From contig JADGRH010000005.1 of NCBI GenBank assembly GCA_017881075.1, positions 1-38,717 of the forward strand: 38,717 bases of DNA, given 5' to 3'. The notes beneath the pieces were generated by a model, which saw only the letters and a program-made list of their open reading frames with translations, had not been told where the DNA came from and did no database searches. This document shows positions 1 to 9,079 of the stretch, one piece after another. The DNA comes from Minisyncoccota bacterium (GTDB taxonomy: Bacteria; Patescibacteriota; Minisyncoccia; Phycocordibacterales; CAJBRS01). Positions within the stretch are counted from its first letter, which is position 1. Each line of letters begins with the position of its first letter. A program made the translations under genes and the position numbers.

Positions 1-327
1 GGAACAGATGTTAATATCGCTTCCCACTTAATAAACGATGCACATAAAGAACTCTTTGAGAAGGCTGTAGTAATATCAAATGACTCAGATCTAGTGACAC
101 CTATTCAGATGGTTACAAAAGAAATAAAACTACCGATAACGGTAATTAGTCCATATGATAGAAACAATATTCAACTTAAGGAAGCTGCTAGCGATGTAAA
201 ACAAATAAGAAAGGGGGTGTTGAGGGTTAGCCAGTTTGATAATCATCTTACGGATACTGTTGGAGAATTTTTTATACCAGAAAAATGGCAGAATGTTTCA
301 GAAAGTAACAAGAAAATCTCGGGATGA
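1..327 (+). CDS. NYN-domain (PIN-like) nuclease family protein, C-terminal part, truncated by window edge
   Basis: Frame 1 is open from base 1: GTDVNIASHLINDAHKELFEKAVVISNDSDLVTPIQ..., matching the NYN 'GxDVxIAxHLL...ISNDSDL' signature. Confidence 0.75.
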   Translation, partial: GTDVNIASHLINDAHKELFEKAVVISNDSDLVTPIQMVTKEIKLPITVISPYDRNNIQLKEAASDVKQIRKGVLRVSQFDNHLTDTVGEFFIPEKWQNVSESNKKISG

Positions 328-368
328 AAAATAAAATCAAATATAGTTTGGGGTCAGATATAGTTCGC

Positions 369-390
369 GGTCAGGCACCATTTCATCTTC
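369..390 (+). repeat. GGTCAGGCACCATTTCATCTTC repeat copy 1
   Basis: Near-identical to 731-754; preceded by a partial 'GGGGTCAGATATAG' copy. Confidence 0.7.
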
Positions 391-512
391 ACACGGCATT
401 TTTTTATCTTTCCTTTAGCGAAATTTCATCTCAGATTTGTATAATTGCGGCAAATGATTGTCGATGTCATTTTGCCTTTGAGTTTAGGTCTTAAGAGGTG
501 TATATTAAACAC

Positions 513-713
513 ATGTCAAACGAATTTGAATATAAAGTTGAATATGAGACTGACAAAGAGACTGGGCAGGTGACAGCCACTATTCCGGAATTGAATTATC
601 TTTCCGATTATGGTGATACGTTCGCCGAAGCCGAAGCCAATATTAGAGAGGCTGCTATCGGTTATTTGGAAGTGCTCCAGATGGAGAAAAAAGAAATTCA
701 GAAAATTCAGTAA
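513..713 (+). CDS. HicB-like antitoxin-type protein (solo)
   Basis: EYKVEYETDKETGQVTATIPELNYLSDYGDTFAEAEANIREAAIGYLEVLQ resembles the HicB fold; ATG at 513 preferred over GTG at 498. Confidence 0.7.
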   Translation: MSNEFEYKVEYETDKETGQVTATIPELNYLSDYGDTFAEAEANIREAAIGYLEVLQMEKKEIQKIQ

Positions 714-730
714 ATTCAGAGTAAATTTGG

Positions 731-754
731 GGTCAGGCACCATTCCATCTTTTC
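731..754 (+). repeat. GGTCAGGCACCATTCCATCTTTTC repeat copy 2
   Basis: Direct repeat of 369-390. Confidence 0.7.
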
Positions 755-875
755 TTCAGAATTTCTTTCCCATTTCTTCATAGTAAAGGAGAAGAGGAAA
801 GAGGCAAGATAAAAAAATATATGAAATTGAAGATGAGAAATAATTGGTGTTTTTCTGAAAACATGCTAATATTGT

Positions 876-908
876 GACTGGAGTATACCTTTAAGGATAA
901 CTCCAGTC
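876..908. promoter_or_regulatory. Operator-like inverted repeat upstream of abiEi
   Basis: GACTGGAGT (876-884) and ACTCCAGTC (900-908), perfect 9-bp arms with an inner CCTT-t-AAGG; 5 bp before the abiEi ATG. Confidence 0.7.
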
Positions 909-913
909 TACAA

Positions 914-1516
914 ATGGATAAAAAGCCAACAAAAGGAGAATATTTAGAGACTTTGTTAAGGTCCAATAAAACCATCTTTTCAATACAAGATGTAGCTTTG
1001 ATGTGGGGCGAAGAGAATGAGAGAACCATAAGTAGCCGATTGAACAAATACGTGAAGGCTGGAAAGTTGATTAGGGTTCGCCGTGGCTTATATGTAAAAG
1101 ATCGGAATTATGATCGTTTTGAATTGGCTACTCGTATCTACACTCCCTCATACATCAGCTTTGAGACGGTATTGACTCGTGAAGGTGTCAATTTTCAATA
1201 TTATGGAAATATATTTGTGGCGTCATATATCAACCGAGAGATTATTGTTGGAGATCAGAAAATCAATATTGTTCGCACAAAAGACTATGTATTAAGCAAT
1301 ACTACCGGAATTGAACATAAGAGAAACTATGATATTGCCACTCGGGAGCGCGCTTTCTTAGATCGCATTTATGTAAGCAAAGATTATCATTTCGATAATT
1401 TAGATAATTTGAATTGGGATAAGGTGTTTGAAATCTTACCTATCTATCACAACAAGAGGTTAGATAAAAAAGTAAAAGAATATTTTGAATTCTATAAAAA
1501 CAACAAACCTATATGA
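914..1516 (+). CDS. abiEi: AbiEi-like type IV antitoxin / transcriptional regulator
   Basis: N-terminal winged-helix-like region, RVRRGLYVKD motif, followed by AbiEii nucleotidyltransferase in ATGA overlap. Confidence 0.8.
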   Translation: MDKKPTKGEYLETLLRSNKTIFSIQDVALMWGEENERTISSRLNKYVKAGKLIRVRRGLYVKDRNYDRFELATRIYTPSYISFETVLTREGVNFQYYGNIFVASYINREIIVGDQKINIVRTKDYVLSNTTGIEHKRNYDIATRERAFLDRIYVSKDYHFDNLDNLNWDKVFEILPIYHNKRLDKKVKEYFEFYKNNKPI

Positions 1517-2226
1517 CACTAGACTACTCAAAACATAAGAATATTTTACTCCAGATTTTGAAAGATATTTATTCAGATACCTCCATTGCACCCTATCTTG
1601 GTTTCAAGGGTGGTACTGCCGCATTGATGTTCTATGACTTGCCGAGAGACTCTTTTGATTTGGACTTTGACTTATTGGATGAAAGCAAAGAGACTGAGGT
1701 GTTTGAAAGAGTCCGGAAGATTGTAAGTGAGTATGGGATAATTACCGACTCTCACAAAAAAAGATTCAATCTTACTAATATTATTTCTTATGATCCAAAA
1801 GCCCAGAATATAAAGGTTGAGGTAAATCGTAGACAGTTCGGCTCTAAGTATGAGATGAAAACATTGCTGGGTATCTCGATGCTTGTAATGGTTCAAGAAG
1901 ATATGTTTGCGCACAAGCTTATGGCTATGTTTGAACGGATTGGTAAAACAAGCCGCGACATTTTCGATATTCAATACTTTGCCAAAAATAACTGGCCAAT
2001 TAATCGTCAGATTGTTGAAAAACGATCAGGCATGTCTTTCAAGGACACTATCATAAAATGCATCGATCTATTAGAAAAAATGGATAATCGGCACGTTTTG
2101 GATGGTCTTGGTGAGCAATTAACTGAACCACAAAAAGACTGGGCACGGATGAAGTTGAAATCAGACACGATCTTCTTGTTAAAACTAATGCTAAGAATGA
2201 ATCAGTATATTGGAGATGAAAAATAA
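1513..2226 (+). CDS. abiEii: AbiEii/AbiGii-family nucleotidyltransferase toxin
   Basis: FKGGTAALMFYDLPRDSFDLDFDLL matches the AbiEii NTase core (GGTAL..D..R.S.DLDF). Confidence 0.85.
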   Translation: MTLDYSKHKNILLQILKDIYSDTSIAPYLGFKGGTAALMFYDLPRDSFDLDFDLLDESKETEVFERVRKIVSEYGIITDSHKKRFNLTNIISYDPKAQNIKVEVNRRQFGSKYEMKTLLGISMLVMVQEDMFAHKLMAMFERIGKTSRDIFDIQYFAKNNWPINRQIVEKRSGMSFKDTIIKCIDLLEKMDNRHVLDGLGEQLTEPQKDWARMKLKSDTIFLLKLMLRMNQYIGDEK

Positions 2227-3838
2227 AGTAAAAAAATACTGGCCGTATTTTGTTGTTGTTTTGGCCATAATCCTGCCGTGGTTTTTCCATTCGGGCTACT
2301 TATTCTCCACCGACATGGCTTGGGGGCCGCATATTGACCTTGATTGGACAAATAGCTGGTTTCTGGTGAATCTGATCATTAAGATATTCTCCTTCGTTCT
2401 CCCGATGGCATTTCTGGAAAAGGTCTTTATCGGGCTAACAATATTTGCTGTTTTAGTCGGGGGTAGGAAAGTGGCTAACTATTTTATAAAAGATAAATTG
2501 GCTGCCCTGGTCATTTCCTTGTTTGTTTTATTTAATCCGTTTGTTTACGACAGATTTTTATACGGACAAACGGGAGTTGTTCTGGCATTTGGATTTTTCC
2601 TTTTAGCCATTGCTTACCTCCTGGAATATTTGGACAGTAGGGAAGATAAAAAGATAATTTTATTTGCTGTCTTTACGGCAATAACTCTCCAATTTTCTGT
2701 TCACTTCATCTTTTTTATCGGACTGATTTTCCTATTTTTTTTGGTTCTCTATTTCAAAAAATGGAAACTTAATGATTGGAAACATTTCCTCGGAAGACTT
2801 TTGATAGCTGGGGTGATATGTATTTTGTTAAATGCTAATTGGCTGATTGCTGTACCTCTCGGCAGAAATAATACGGCGAATTTCGTTAGCGGCCACAACA
2901 TCACCGGACAAGACTTGCAGGCATTCAAGACTTCAGGCTCTTCCGATTCGGCAGTTCTTCGTAATGTCACCATGATGAGCGGCTTTTGGGGCAAAGATCA
3001 GTACAGGTACACCGACCTCACAAAGGTAGAGAATAATTGGGGCAGAAGTTTTTTGTTTCTTTTACCGATAATCATTCTCGGTCTGATTTGGGGAATCAAA
3101 AAGAGAGATACAAGACTTTTATCCATTGGCCTACTGATAATATTTCTGGTATCGGTAATTTTGGCCTCTGGAGTAGCTCTTTCTGCCACTGCACCGTTTT
3201 CGTATTGGCTATTTGACCATTTTCCGCTATACAAAGGCCTGCGAGAAAGCCAGAAATGGGTTGCGGTAATTGTCCTGGTGTATGCAATCTTCTTATCAAT
3301 AGGAACGGCGGTTCTCTTGAAGACAAAAATTGTCTCGGATAACAGGCGAATCTCGCTCATCTTCTTATCTGCAGTAGTCATTATGCAAGCACCACTTCTC
3401 TTGTGGGGATTTGACAGACAAGTAATCCCCGTGCAGTATCCTGCTGATTGGGTTCAAGTTGATAAAAGTCTTGAATGTTCAAATAATAATAAGGCGCTCT
3501 TTTTACCGTGGCATTTGTATATGAGCTTCAGTTGGACCAACCAGATTATAGCCAATCCGGCCAAATTATTTTTCTCTTGCCCGATTATAAGTGGCACAGA
3601 TATGGAGTGGGGGGGGATATACGACAATAGTCAGAGTGCTGAAGGAGCGAAGGTTCTGAAGTGGCTGGATTCTAACGGACAAAATACCGATTTGTTTCAT
3701 GACAAAGAATTAGGTATTAAGTATATTATTCTAGCCAAGGAAATAGATTGGCAAAAGTACTCATGGATTGACGTCTTGCCGAGCGCGACTCTTTTCCAAG
3801 AGACAGAGACCTTGAGAATGTACAAGATCAATGAATAA
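2216..3838 (+). CDS. Multi-pass membrane protein, possible GT-C-like/YfhO-like
   Basis: About 12 hydrophobic segments; ATG at 2216 overlaps the end of abiEii. Confidence 0.7.
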   Translation: MKNKVKKYWPYFVVVLAIILPWFFHSGYLFSTDMAWGPHIDLDWTNSWFLVNLIIKIFSFVLPMAFLEKVFIGLTIFAVLVGGRKVANYFIKDKLAALVISLFVLFNPFVYDRFLYGQTGVVLAFGFFLLAIAYLLEYLDSREDKKIILFAVFTAITLQFSVHFIFFIGLIFLFFLVLYFKKWKLNDWKHFLGRLLIAGVICILLNANWLIAVPLGRNNTANFVSGHNITGQDLQAFKTSGSSDSAVLRNVTMMSGFWGKDQYRYTDLTKVENNWGRSFLFLLPIIILGLIWGIKKRDTRLLSIGLLIIFLVSVILASGVALSATAPFSYWLFDHFPLYKGLRESQKWVAVIVLVYAIFLSIGTAVLLKTKIVSDNRRISLIFLSAVVIMQAPLLLWGFDRQVIPVQYPADWVQVDKSLECSNNNKALFLPWHLYMSFSWTNQIIANPAKLFFSCPIISGTDMEWGGIYDNSQSAEGAKVLKWLDSNGQNTDLFHDKELGIKYIILAKEIDWQKYSWIDVLPSATLFQETETLRMYKINE

Positions 3839-4499
3839 AACACAGAGAATATTACAAAAACTTCTTGATGATATTGCTAGATTTTTTCCATATTTTCTGG
3901 GCTTTTATATTTTTTCATTGTTATTGTCGCTCATTTTTCATCCGTGGAAATCATTTTTTAATTGGAGACTATTCACTATAAGTGTCGTAGTCCTTGGAAT
4001 AGTCAGTTTATTCAGTAGTAAGGTACGACCTCTATTTAGGTTTAATTTACCAAAATGGAAAATTAATCAGCCAAAATGGAATTGGAATAATTTGTTGGCA
4101 GTAATTCGATTAGTGGGAGGGGTTTATAAAAAAATAATGTCTGTTATAAAGTTTTTCGTTGTGGTGTTGGTTGGAACGTGGAAAAGGTTGGGTAGGGGCG
4201 GTCAGATAAAGATAGTAGTGATTGTATTCGTTCTTGTTTTTGCTTTAATACGAAGCATCGGACCAATCGATTTTATCGTTCTTGCCTATGCTCTTGCCTC
4301 TGTACTTTTTATATTTGAAAGCAGGGTATCGGCAGTTTTAGCTATAGTGTTGTTGGCCAGTTGCCCGTTTTTCTTGATGTTTAAGAAAGATAATATTGCC
4401 GAGATTTCAGCTATTTACGCCTATTATTTTCTGGTGATAGCCGTTATTACTCAAATTGCGGAACATATCAAGGAAAATCGGGCCAAACTGCCTAATTAA
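3831..4499 (+). CDS. Hypothetical membrane protein
   Basis: Several hydrophobic segments; 8-nt overlap with previous gene. Confidence 0.7.
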   Translation: MNKTQRILQKLLDDIARFFPYFLGFYIFSLLLSLIFHPWKSFFNWRLFTISVVVLGIVSLFSSKVRPLFRFNLPKWKINQPKWNWNNLLAVIRLVGGVYKKIMSVIKFFVVVLVGTWKRLGRGGQIKIVVIVFVLVFALIRSIGPIDFIVLAYALASVLFIFESRVSAVLAIVLLASCPFFLMFKKDNIAEISAIYAYYFLVIAVITQIAEHIKENRAKLPN

Positions 4500-4553
4500 G
4501 TTATCCACAGACGCCTCGACAAGGTTTGTGAATTAGTATATGATATAAGTTAC

Positions 4554-5513
4554 ATGACAAGAGGGATCAAAAAGTATTTTTCATTTGAAGAGAACATATC
4601 CAAGTTTATTTTTACTTTGGTGATTGTTGTCGTTTTTAGCCTAGTCTTCGGGCAGGCTGTGTATGCCAATTTTATTGGTACCGGAGGTTCTTCTGGCACT
4701 TTTGGATATCAGTATGGTTATGGTGATAGTGGCTATGGTTATGGCTACGGCTATGGCGTTGGTGGGAATGCTGCTTATGGTTCCGGACCCGACGGAAAAG
4801 CCACAAGTGTTTCGGCAACCGCAGCAAAAACATCATTTACAGTAACCTATAGCACAAACTATCTTGCCGAGAACCGTATTAACTATGGAAAAACAGATAG
4901 CTATGGCAGTAACAGCTCCCAAACAAGCTTCCAAACTGGTAGTAATTCTATACAAGTTACTGGTTTGACCTGTAATACCACCTATCATTACCAAGTAGAA
5001 TCTACTGATGCGGGAAGTAATGTTTGGTACAGTGCCGATGCCACTGTTAAAACTACTGCTTGTTCTTCGGGCAATGGTGGCGGAAGCAGTGGGGGTAATA
5101 ACGGCTCAATTGATATTTCTGCTTGTACTGCTACAACATTATTCAGCCCTGTTACAGGAGCTCGCTGTCCTTCTCCAAATGTTAATCCTGCCGGTTGCCA
5201 ACCAGGTTTTCTCTTCAGCACAATTACTGGCCAAAGGTGTCCATTGATTGAACAAACAGCCACATTTTACTTCACTAGAAATCTGACCATTGGATCTAGA
5301 GGAGATGATATCCGACAACTACAGATCTACCTTAACACTCACGGTTTTCCGGTAGCTTTGACTGGCCCAGGCTCTTTAGGACATGAGACCAACTATTTCG
5401 GCCCTCTCACCCGAGCGGCTCTAGCCCGCTTCCAGGCGGCTCACGGTATTACTCCTTCTGTCGGCTACTTTGGACCAATCACTCGAGCCTACATAAATAC
5501 TCACCAATTCTAA
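4554..5513 (+). CDS. Secreted/anchored protein: Gly/Tyr-rich segment, fibronectin-III-like domain, C-terminal peptidoglycan-binding domain
   Basis: N-terminal hydrophobic segment; GYQYGYGDSGYGYGYGYGVGG; FN3-like 'TGLTCNTTYHYQVESTDAGSN'; PG_binding_1-like 'RGDDIRQLQIYLNTHGFPV...FGPLTRAALARFQAAHGITPSVGYFGPITRAYIN'. Confidence 0.85.
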   Translation: MTRGIKKYFSFEENISKFIFTLVIVVVFSLVFGQAVYANFIGTGGSSGTFGYQYGYGDSGYGYGYGYGVGGNAAYGSGPDGKATSVSATAAKTSFTVTYSTNYLAENRINYGKTDSYGSNSSQTSFQTGSNSIQVTGLTCNTTYHYQVESTDAGSNVWYSADATVKTTACSSGNGGGSSGGNNGSIDISACTATTLFSPVTGARCPSPNVNPAGCQPGFLFSTITGQRCPLIEQTATFYFTRNLTIGSRGDDIRQLQIYLNTHGFPVALTGPGSLGHETNYFGPLTRAALARFQAAHGITPSVGYFGPITRAYINTHQF

Positions 5514-5526
5514 TTTTCAAATAAAA

Positions 5527-5550
5527 ATGCAGAAGACCGTTCTTCTGCAT
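5527..5550 (-). terminator. Intrinsic terminator
   Basis: ATGCAGAAGA-CCGT-TCTTCTGCAT, T-rich on the minus side (ATTTTTATTTG). Confidence 0.75.
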
Positions 5551-5558
5551 GAGCTTGC

Positions 5559-5840
5559 TTACCAGCAAGGACAGTAAACTATTTGTTGATATGGGCATCC
5601 TTGCCAGTCATAGAACCAATATATACGGTAACAAGTACCGGATTCGTACGATCGGCGTGATGACCGATAGTCGAATCGAGGACCCTCACTGAAATGGCGG
5701 GCTCTGTGGTGACTAGGCTGATACAGACTTCCGTCATTCCGATTCCGCCCATTGCTGCGCCGCTGATCTCGGGCGCTGGTAGAATCGACCAGACTAACCA
5801 TGAACAAAGACACCAAACCAAACATTAAGAACTTCTTCAT
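5559..5840 (-). CDS. Small secreted Arg/Tyr/Cys-rich orphan protein
   Basis: AAAGGAGG Shine-Dalgarno, signal peptide MKKFLMFGLVSLFMVSLVDSTSA, terminator immediately downstream. Confidence 0.65.
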   Translation of the reverse strand: MKKFLMFGLVSLFMVSLVDSTSARDQRRSNGRNRNDGSLYQPSHHRARHFSEGPRFDYRSSRRSYESGTCYRIYWFYDWQGCPYQQIVYCPCW

Positions 5841-5940
5841 CTCCAACCTCCTTTTAAAGAACTCTAACGGAAGTCCATTAATTTTGCAATACGGACTAGG
5901 TATAGAAATTTAATACAAATATTGGGTATAATTTAAATAT

Positions 5941-6879
5941 ATGCAAGACGAAACTCATCATTCCATGGCTCTCTTCGGTCTTGGCCGAATGGGTGGCCAA
6001 ATTGCCCGCCGTCTTGGTGTAAATTGTTGGAAGGTATTTGCCTGGAATCGCTCCGAAGGGCCAGTTCTGGAGTATAAAAAAACTGGTGGTTTTGGATCGC
6101 AAGACATTAAGGAAGTTTTGGCAGAGCTAAAGGACGAGCCGAGGATTTTTTGGCTAATGCTTCCGCATGCAATCATAGATGAATTTTTATTTGGACCCGA
6201 ACATCTGTGTTCGCATCTAAAATCAGGGGACATTATTATTGACGGCGGAAATTCTTTTTATAAGGACAGTATTCGTCGGGCCGGGGAGTTAAAGAAGCTT
6301 GGCGTTATTTTTTACGATTGTGGCACTTCCGGCGGGGTCTGGGGTGAAGAGAATGGTTTTGCCCTTATGATTGGTGGGCCAAAAGAACATTGGGATAAAG
6401 TTGAACCAATCTTCAAAATTCTTTCAGGGGGCGATAACTATGCTTTAGTTGGTGAAAATGGAGCCGGGCACTTCGTAAAGATGATTCATAATGGTATTGA
6501 GTATGGAATGATGGAAGCCATCGCTGAGGGTTATGGAGTGCTTCACCAAAGTCAATTTAACCTCAATTTGTCTGATGTCACTCGGGTCTATCAAAAAGGC
6601 TCGGTTATTTGTAGCTGGCTCATAGATCTATGTCGCAATATTTTTGAGCAAGAAAACCTAGACAAGACAAGCGGCAAGATAGATTCTACAGGAGAAGGAG
6701 AATGGACGGTCAATGCGGCGAAAGAACTGGGTGTGGATGTTAGAGTTATTGAAGACGCCCTTACTGTTCGTAAAGAATCGGCTGACCCAAAGAATCAACA
6801 AAAATTTTCAAATAAAATCGTTGCTTTAATGAGAAAACAATTTGGGGGGCATGCGGTACATGATAAAAGCAAAGAATAA
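5941..6879 (+). CDS. gnd: 6-phosphogluconate dehydrogenase, decarboxylating (short type)
   Basis: GLGRMGGQIARRL, DGGNSFYKDSIRR, DCGTSGGVWGEENGFALMIGG, HNGIEYGMMEAIAEGYGVL. Confidence 0.93.
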   Translation: MQDETHHSMALFGLGRMGGQIARRLGVNCWKVFAWNRSEGPVLEYKKTGGFGSQDIKEVLAELKDEPRIFWLMLPHAIIDEFLFGPEHLCSHLKSGDIIIDGGNSFYKDSIRRAGELKKLGVIFYDCGTSGGVWGEENGFALMIGGPKEHWDKVEPIFKILSGGDNYALVGENGAGHFVKMIHNGIEYGMMEAIAEGYGVLHQSQFNLNLSDVTRVYQKGSVICSWLIDLCRNIFEQENLDKTSGKIDSTGEGEWTVNAAKELGVDVRVIEDALTVRKESADPKNQQKFSNKIVALMRKQFGGHAVHDKSKE

Positions 6880-6909
6880 GGTTTCTTTGGAAGGTGGAAT
6901 ATCAACAGA

Positions 6910-7305
6910 CTATTCGGTAGTCTTTCCGTCGAATTCGTCGGTAGTATCAGCTTCAGCATCAGCCTTTGTTGCATGGACGATTCCGTTCTTGTGGTGCGGT
7001 GGCATGTAGAGAGTATAGAGCTTCATTGGCTCTGATCCTGTATTGATAACATTGTGTTTGGTGCCTGCAGGAACTATGATAACACTGCCATCGGCGAGGT
7101 CATGAGAAATATCGCTCAAGATTGCCGTACCTGTGCCTTTTTCCACACGCAGGAACTGATCAACATCATGGACCTCTTCACCGATTTCTTCTCCTGCAAG
7201 AAGCGACATCAGGACAAGCTGACTGTTCTTGTCGGTGTAGAGAACCTTTCTGAAATTATTATTCTCGAGTGAGAGCTTTTCAATGTTTGTGACGTATCCT
7301 TTCAT
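6910..7305 (-). CDS. Cupin domain protein
   Basis: GEEIGEEVHDVDQFLRVEKGTGTAIL...VPAGTKHNVINTGSEPMKLYTLYMPPHH. Confidence 0.88.
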   Translation of the reverse strand: MKGYVTNIEKLSLENNNFRKVLYTDKNSQLVLMSLLAGEEIGEEVHDVDQFLRVEKGTGTAILSDISHDLADGSVIIVPAGTKHNVINTGSEPMKLYTLYMPPHHKNGIVHATKADAEADTTDEFDGKTTE

Positions 7306-7517
7306 GCCAACATTATATCACTTATTTATCTTTCTATGTAGAAGGGATATTTCTTGTGTTTATAAAATATAAATAAAATCAATACACCTGTCCCCATTTC
7401 TTTTGCCATTTCTTTAGGTGTATAAATACGAAACCGGCTGCATATGCAACCGGGTAAGCTATGTAAGTAGCTCGGCTTAGTAGAAGTACTACCATATAAT
7501 ATTTTATGCGTAGAAGA

Positions 7518-7838
7518 CTAGACCACTTTCTCTTTGATAGGGCAGTAGTAATACGATTCACGCTCGATATCATTCTTTGGGACGTTTTTTAGCGAACTTA
7601 GGATCATTGATATTTCGAAAATGTAATCTACCTTCTCATTGAGTTTGGCTTTTATCTCTTCGCGCAGATGCTTCTCCTCCTCGGGTAATAATTCCCCTTG
7701 AGCTTGAAGAAGTTTAATGTGAGTTATGGCTGTAAATTGAGAGAAAAATGGGAGAGATGGTTTATTTTCCGTCACAATCCATCCATGCTCTCCACAGTCA
7801 CACATTTTTAAAAAGGGACAACCTGTTGTCAAGGACAT
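7518..7838 (-). CDS. Hypothetical protein with Cys-rich N-terminus (CPFLKMCDCGEHG)
   Basis: ORF of 106 aa with plausible composition; antisense frames not better. Confidence 0.5.
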   Translation of the reverse strand: MSLTTGCPFLKMCDCGEHGWIVTENKPSLPFFSQFTAITHIKLLQAQGELLPEEEKHLREEIKAKLNEKVDYIFEISMILSSLKNVPKNDIERESYYYCPIKEKVV

Positions 7839-8041
7839 ATTCTTTTGTATCTTAACATACTATGCTAAAAATGTCAATTAAGCGTATTGAACCATTACGA
7901 CCCATTGACTGAATGCCATAATTGTGCTATTAGTTAATTAGCAACAGACGGAACAGTGAGTTCCGGTAATGGTCTTTAAAAATTATTACTGATATGTCGC
8001 ATTCTGCGACTAAGGTTTGTTCGGTTGCCAAGGAGAATAAT

Positions 8042-8959
8042 ATGCGATTAATTCTGTCAGTTTTTTCAGTACTGGTTCTGGCCCTAAGTTCTGCTCCGGC
8101 CATCGAGGTGCTGAAGCTGAATGCCAGGGTCAATGACTATGCCAATATCTTCAGCGAAGCCCAGCGAAAAGATCTCGAGAAACAGCTCGTCGACGAAGAG
8201 ACAGCCACAAGCAATCAGATCTTCATCCTGACGGTGGACAGTCTGCAGGGACTCGAAATGTCAGACTACGCTCAAAAAGTTTTCGAAGTCTGGAAACCCG
8301 GGGTTAAGAACAAGAACGAGACTAAGAACAATGGAGTTCTGATTGTTCACGACGTCAAGAATCGGGTGGTTAGGATTCAGACGGGCTATGGAATGGAAGG
8401 ACCTCTTCCGGACATAACCGCTTATCAGATAACCAAAAAGATGGGTATCTATTTCAAACGCGGGGAATTCTATCAGGGCTACAAGGTTGGCATTGCCGAG
8501 ATCATTGAGAAGGTAAAAGATGAATACAAGCCGACAGTTGCTACCACCGATTCCGATAATATGCCAATTATCATTGTCGTCATCTTGGGTATCTTGTTAC
8601 TCGCTGTGTCGGTTGTTGTCGTGATAAGTATTCTTAGCCCAGAAGAAGAGTCCGAATCAATGGACGTGCCCGAGATTTCGAGCGATGACCCCATTTTTCG
8701 GAAGGTTTACCCTGAAGGTCCGGCGCGTTCCAGCAGACTTTCACGGCCACAAAGAAAGAGTGAAAATTCGCGACCATCACGAAGTAGAGAAGATAAAGGA
8801 CCATCAATCCCTAGTGGTGCCTTCGGATCGGAAACTAGTTCGAGCTCAACAGACTGGTCTTCTTCCGATTCCTCAAGCAGTGAGAGTAGCGGCTCCTCAG
8901 ACTCCGTAAGTGGAGGTGGAGGAGAAAGTGGGGGCGGTGGAGGAGAAAGCAGTTATTGA
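8042..8959 (+). CDS. TPM domain (YgcG-like) membrane/secreted protein with Ser/Gly-rich tail
   Basis: AAGGAG SD before ATG 8042; NDYANIFSEAQRKDLEKQL...VRIQTGYGMEGPLPD; GGGGESGGGGGESSY tail. Confidence 0.88.
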   Translation: MRLILSVFSVLVLALSSAPAIEVLKLNARVNDYANIFSEAQRKDLEKQLVDEETATSNQIFILTVDSLQGLEMSDYAQKVFEVWKPGVKNKNETKNNGVLIVHDVKNRVVRIQTGYGMEGPLPDITAYQITKKMGIYFKRGEFYQGYKVGIAEIIEKVKDEYKPTVATTDSDNMPIIIVVILGILLLAVSVVVVISILSPEEESESMDVPEISSDDPIFRKVYPEGPARSSRLSRPQRKSENSRPSRSREDKGPSIPSGAFGSETSSSSTDWSSSDSSSSESSGSSDSVSGGGGESGGGGGESSY

Positions 8960-9010
8960 ACGAAAAGAGTCGTAAAGCAACGAGAGTCTGACTAGCTCTC
9001 TTTTTAATTA

Positions 9011-9043
9011 TTTGCTCCGTCCAGTAGAGGATGTTAGAACCTA
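9011..9043 (+). repeat. GCTCCGY-family intergenic repeat, copy A
   Basis: TTTGCTCCGTCCAGTAGAGGATGTTAGAACCTA. Confidence 0.75.
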
Positions 9044-9079
9044 TCAATAAACCAACCATACCCATTCAGGCAACTGATT

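Noticed and set aside
4663-4845. 60-aa ORF rich in MVMVIVAMVMATAM
   Set aside because: Frame-shifted reading of the Gly/Tyr repeat codons.
7379-7573. 64-aa minus ORF with hydrophobic core
   Set aside because: No SD, overlaps the end of the 7518-7838 gene and spans a palindrome; too weak to call.
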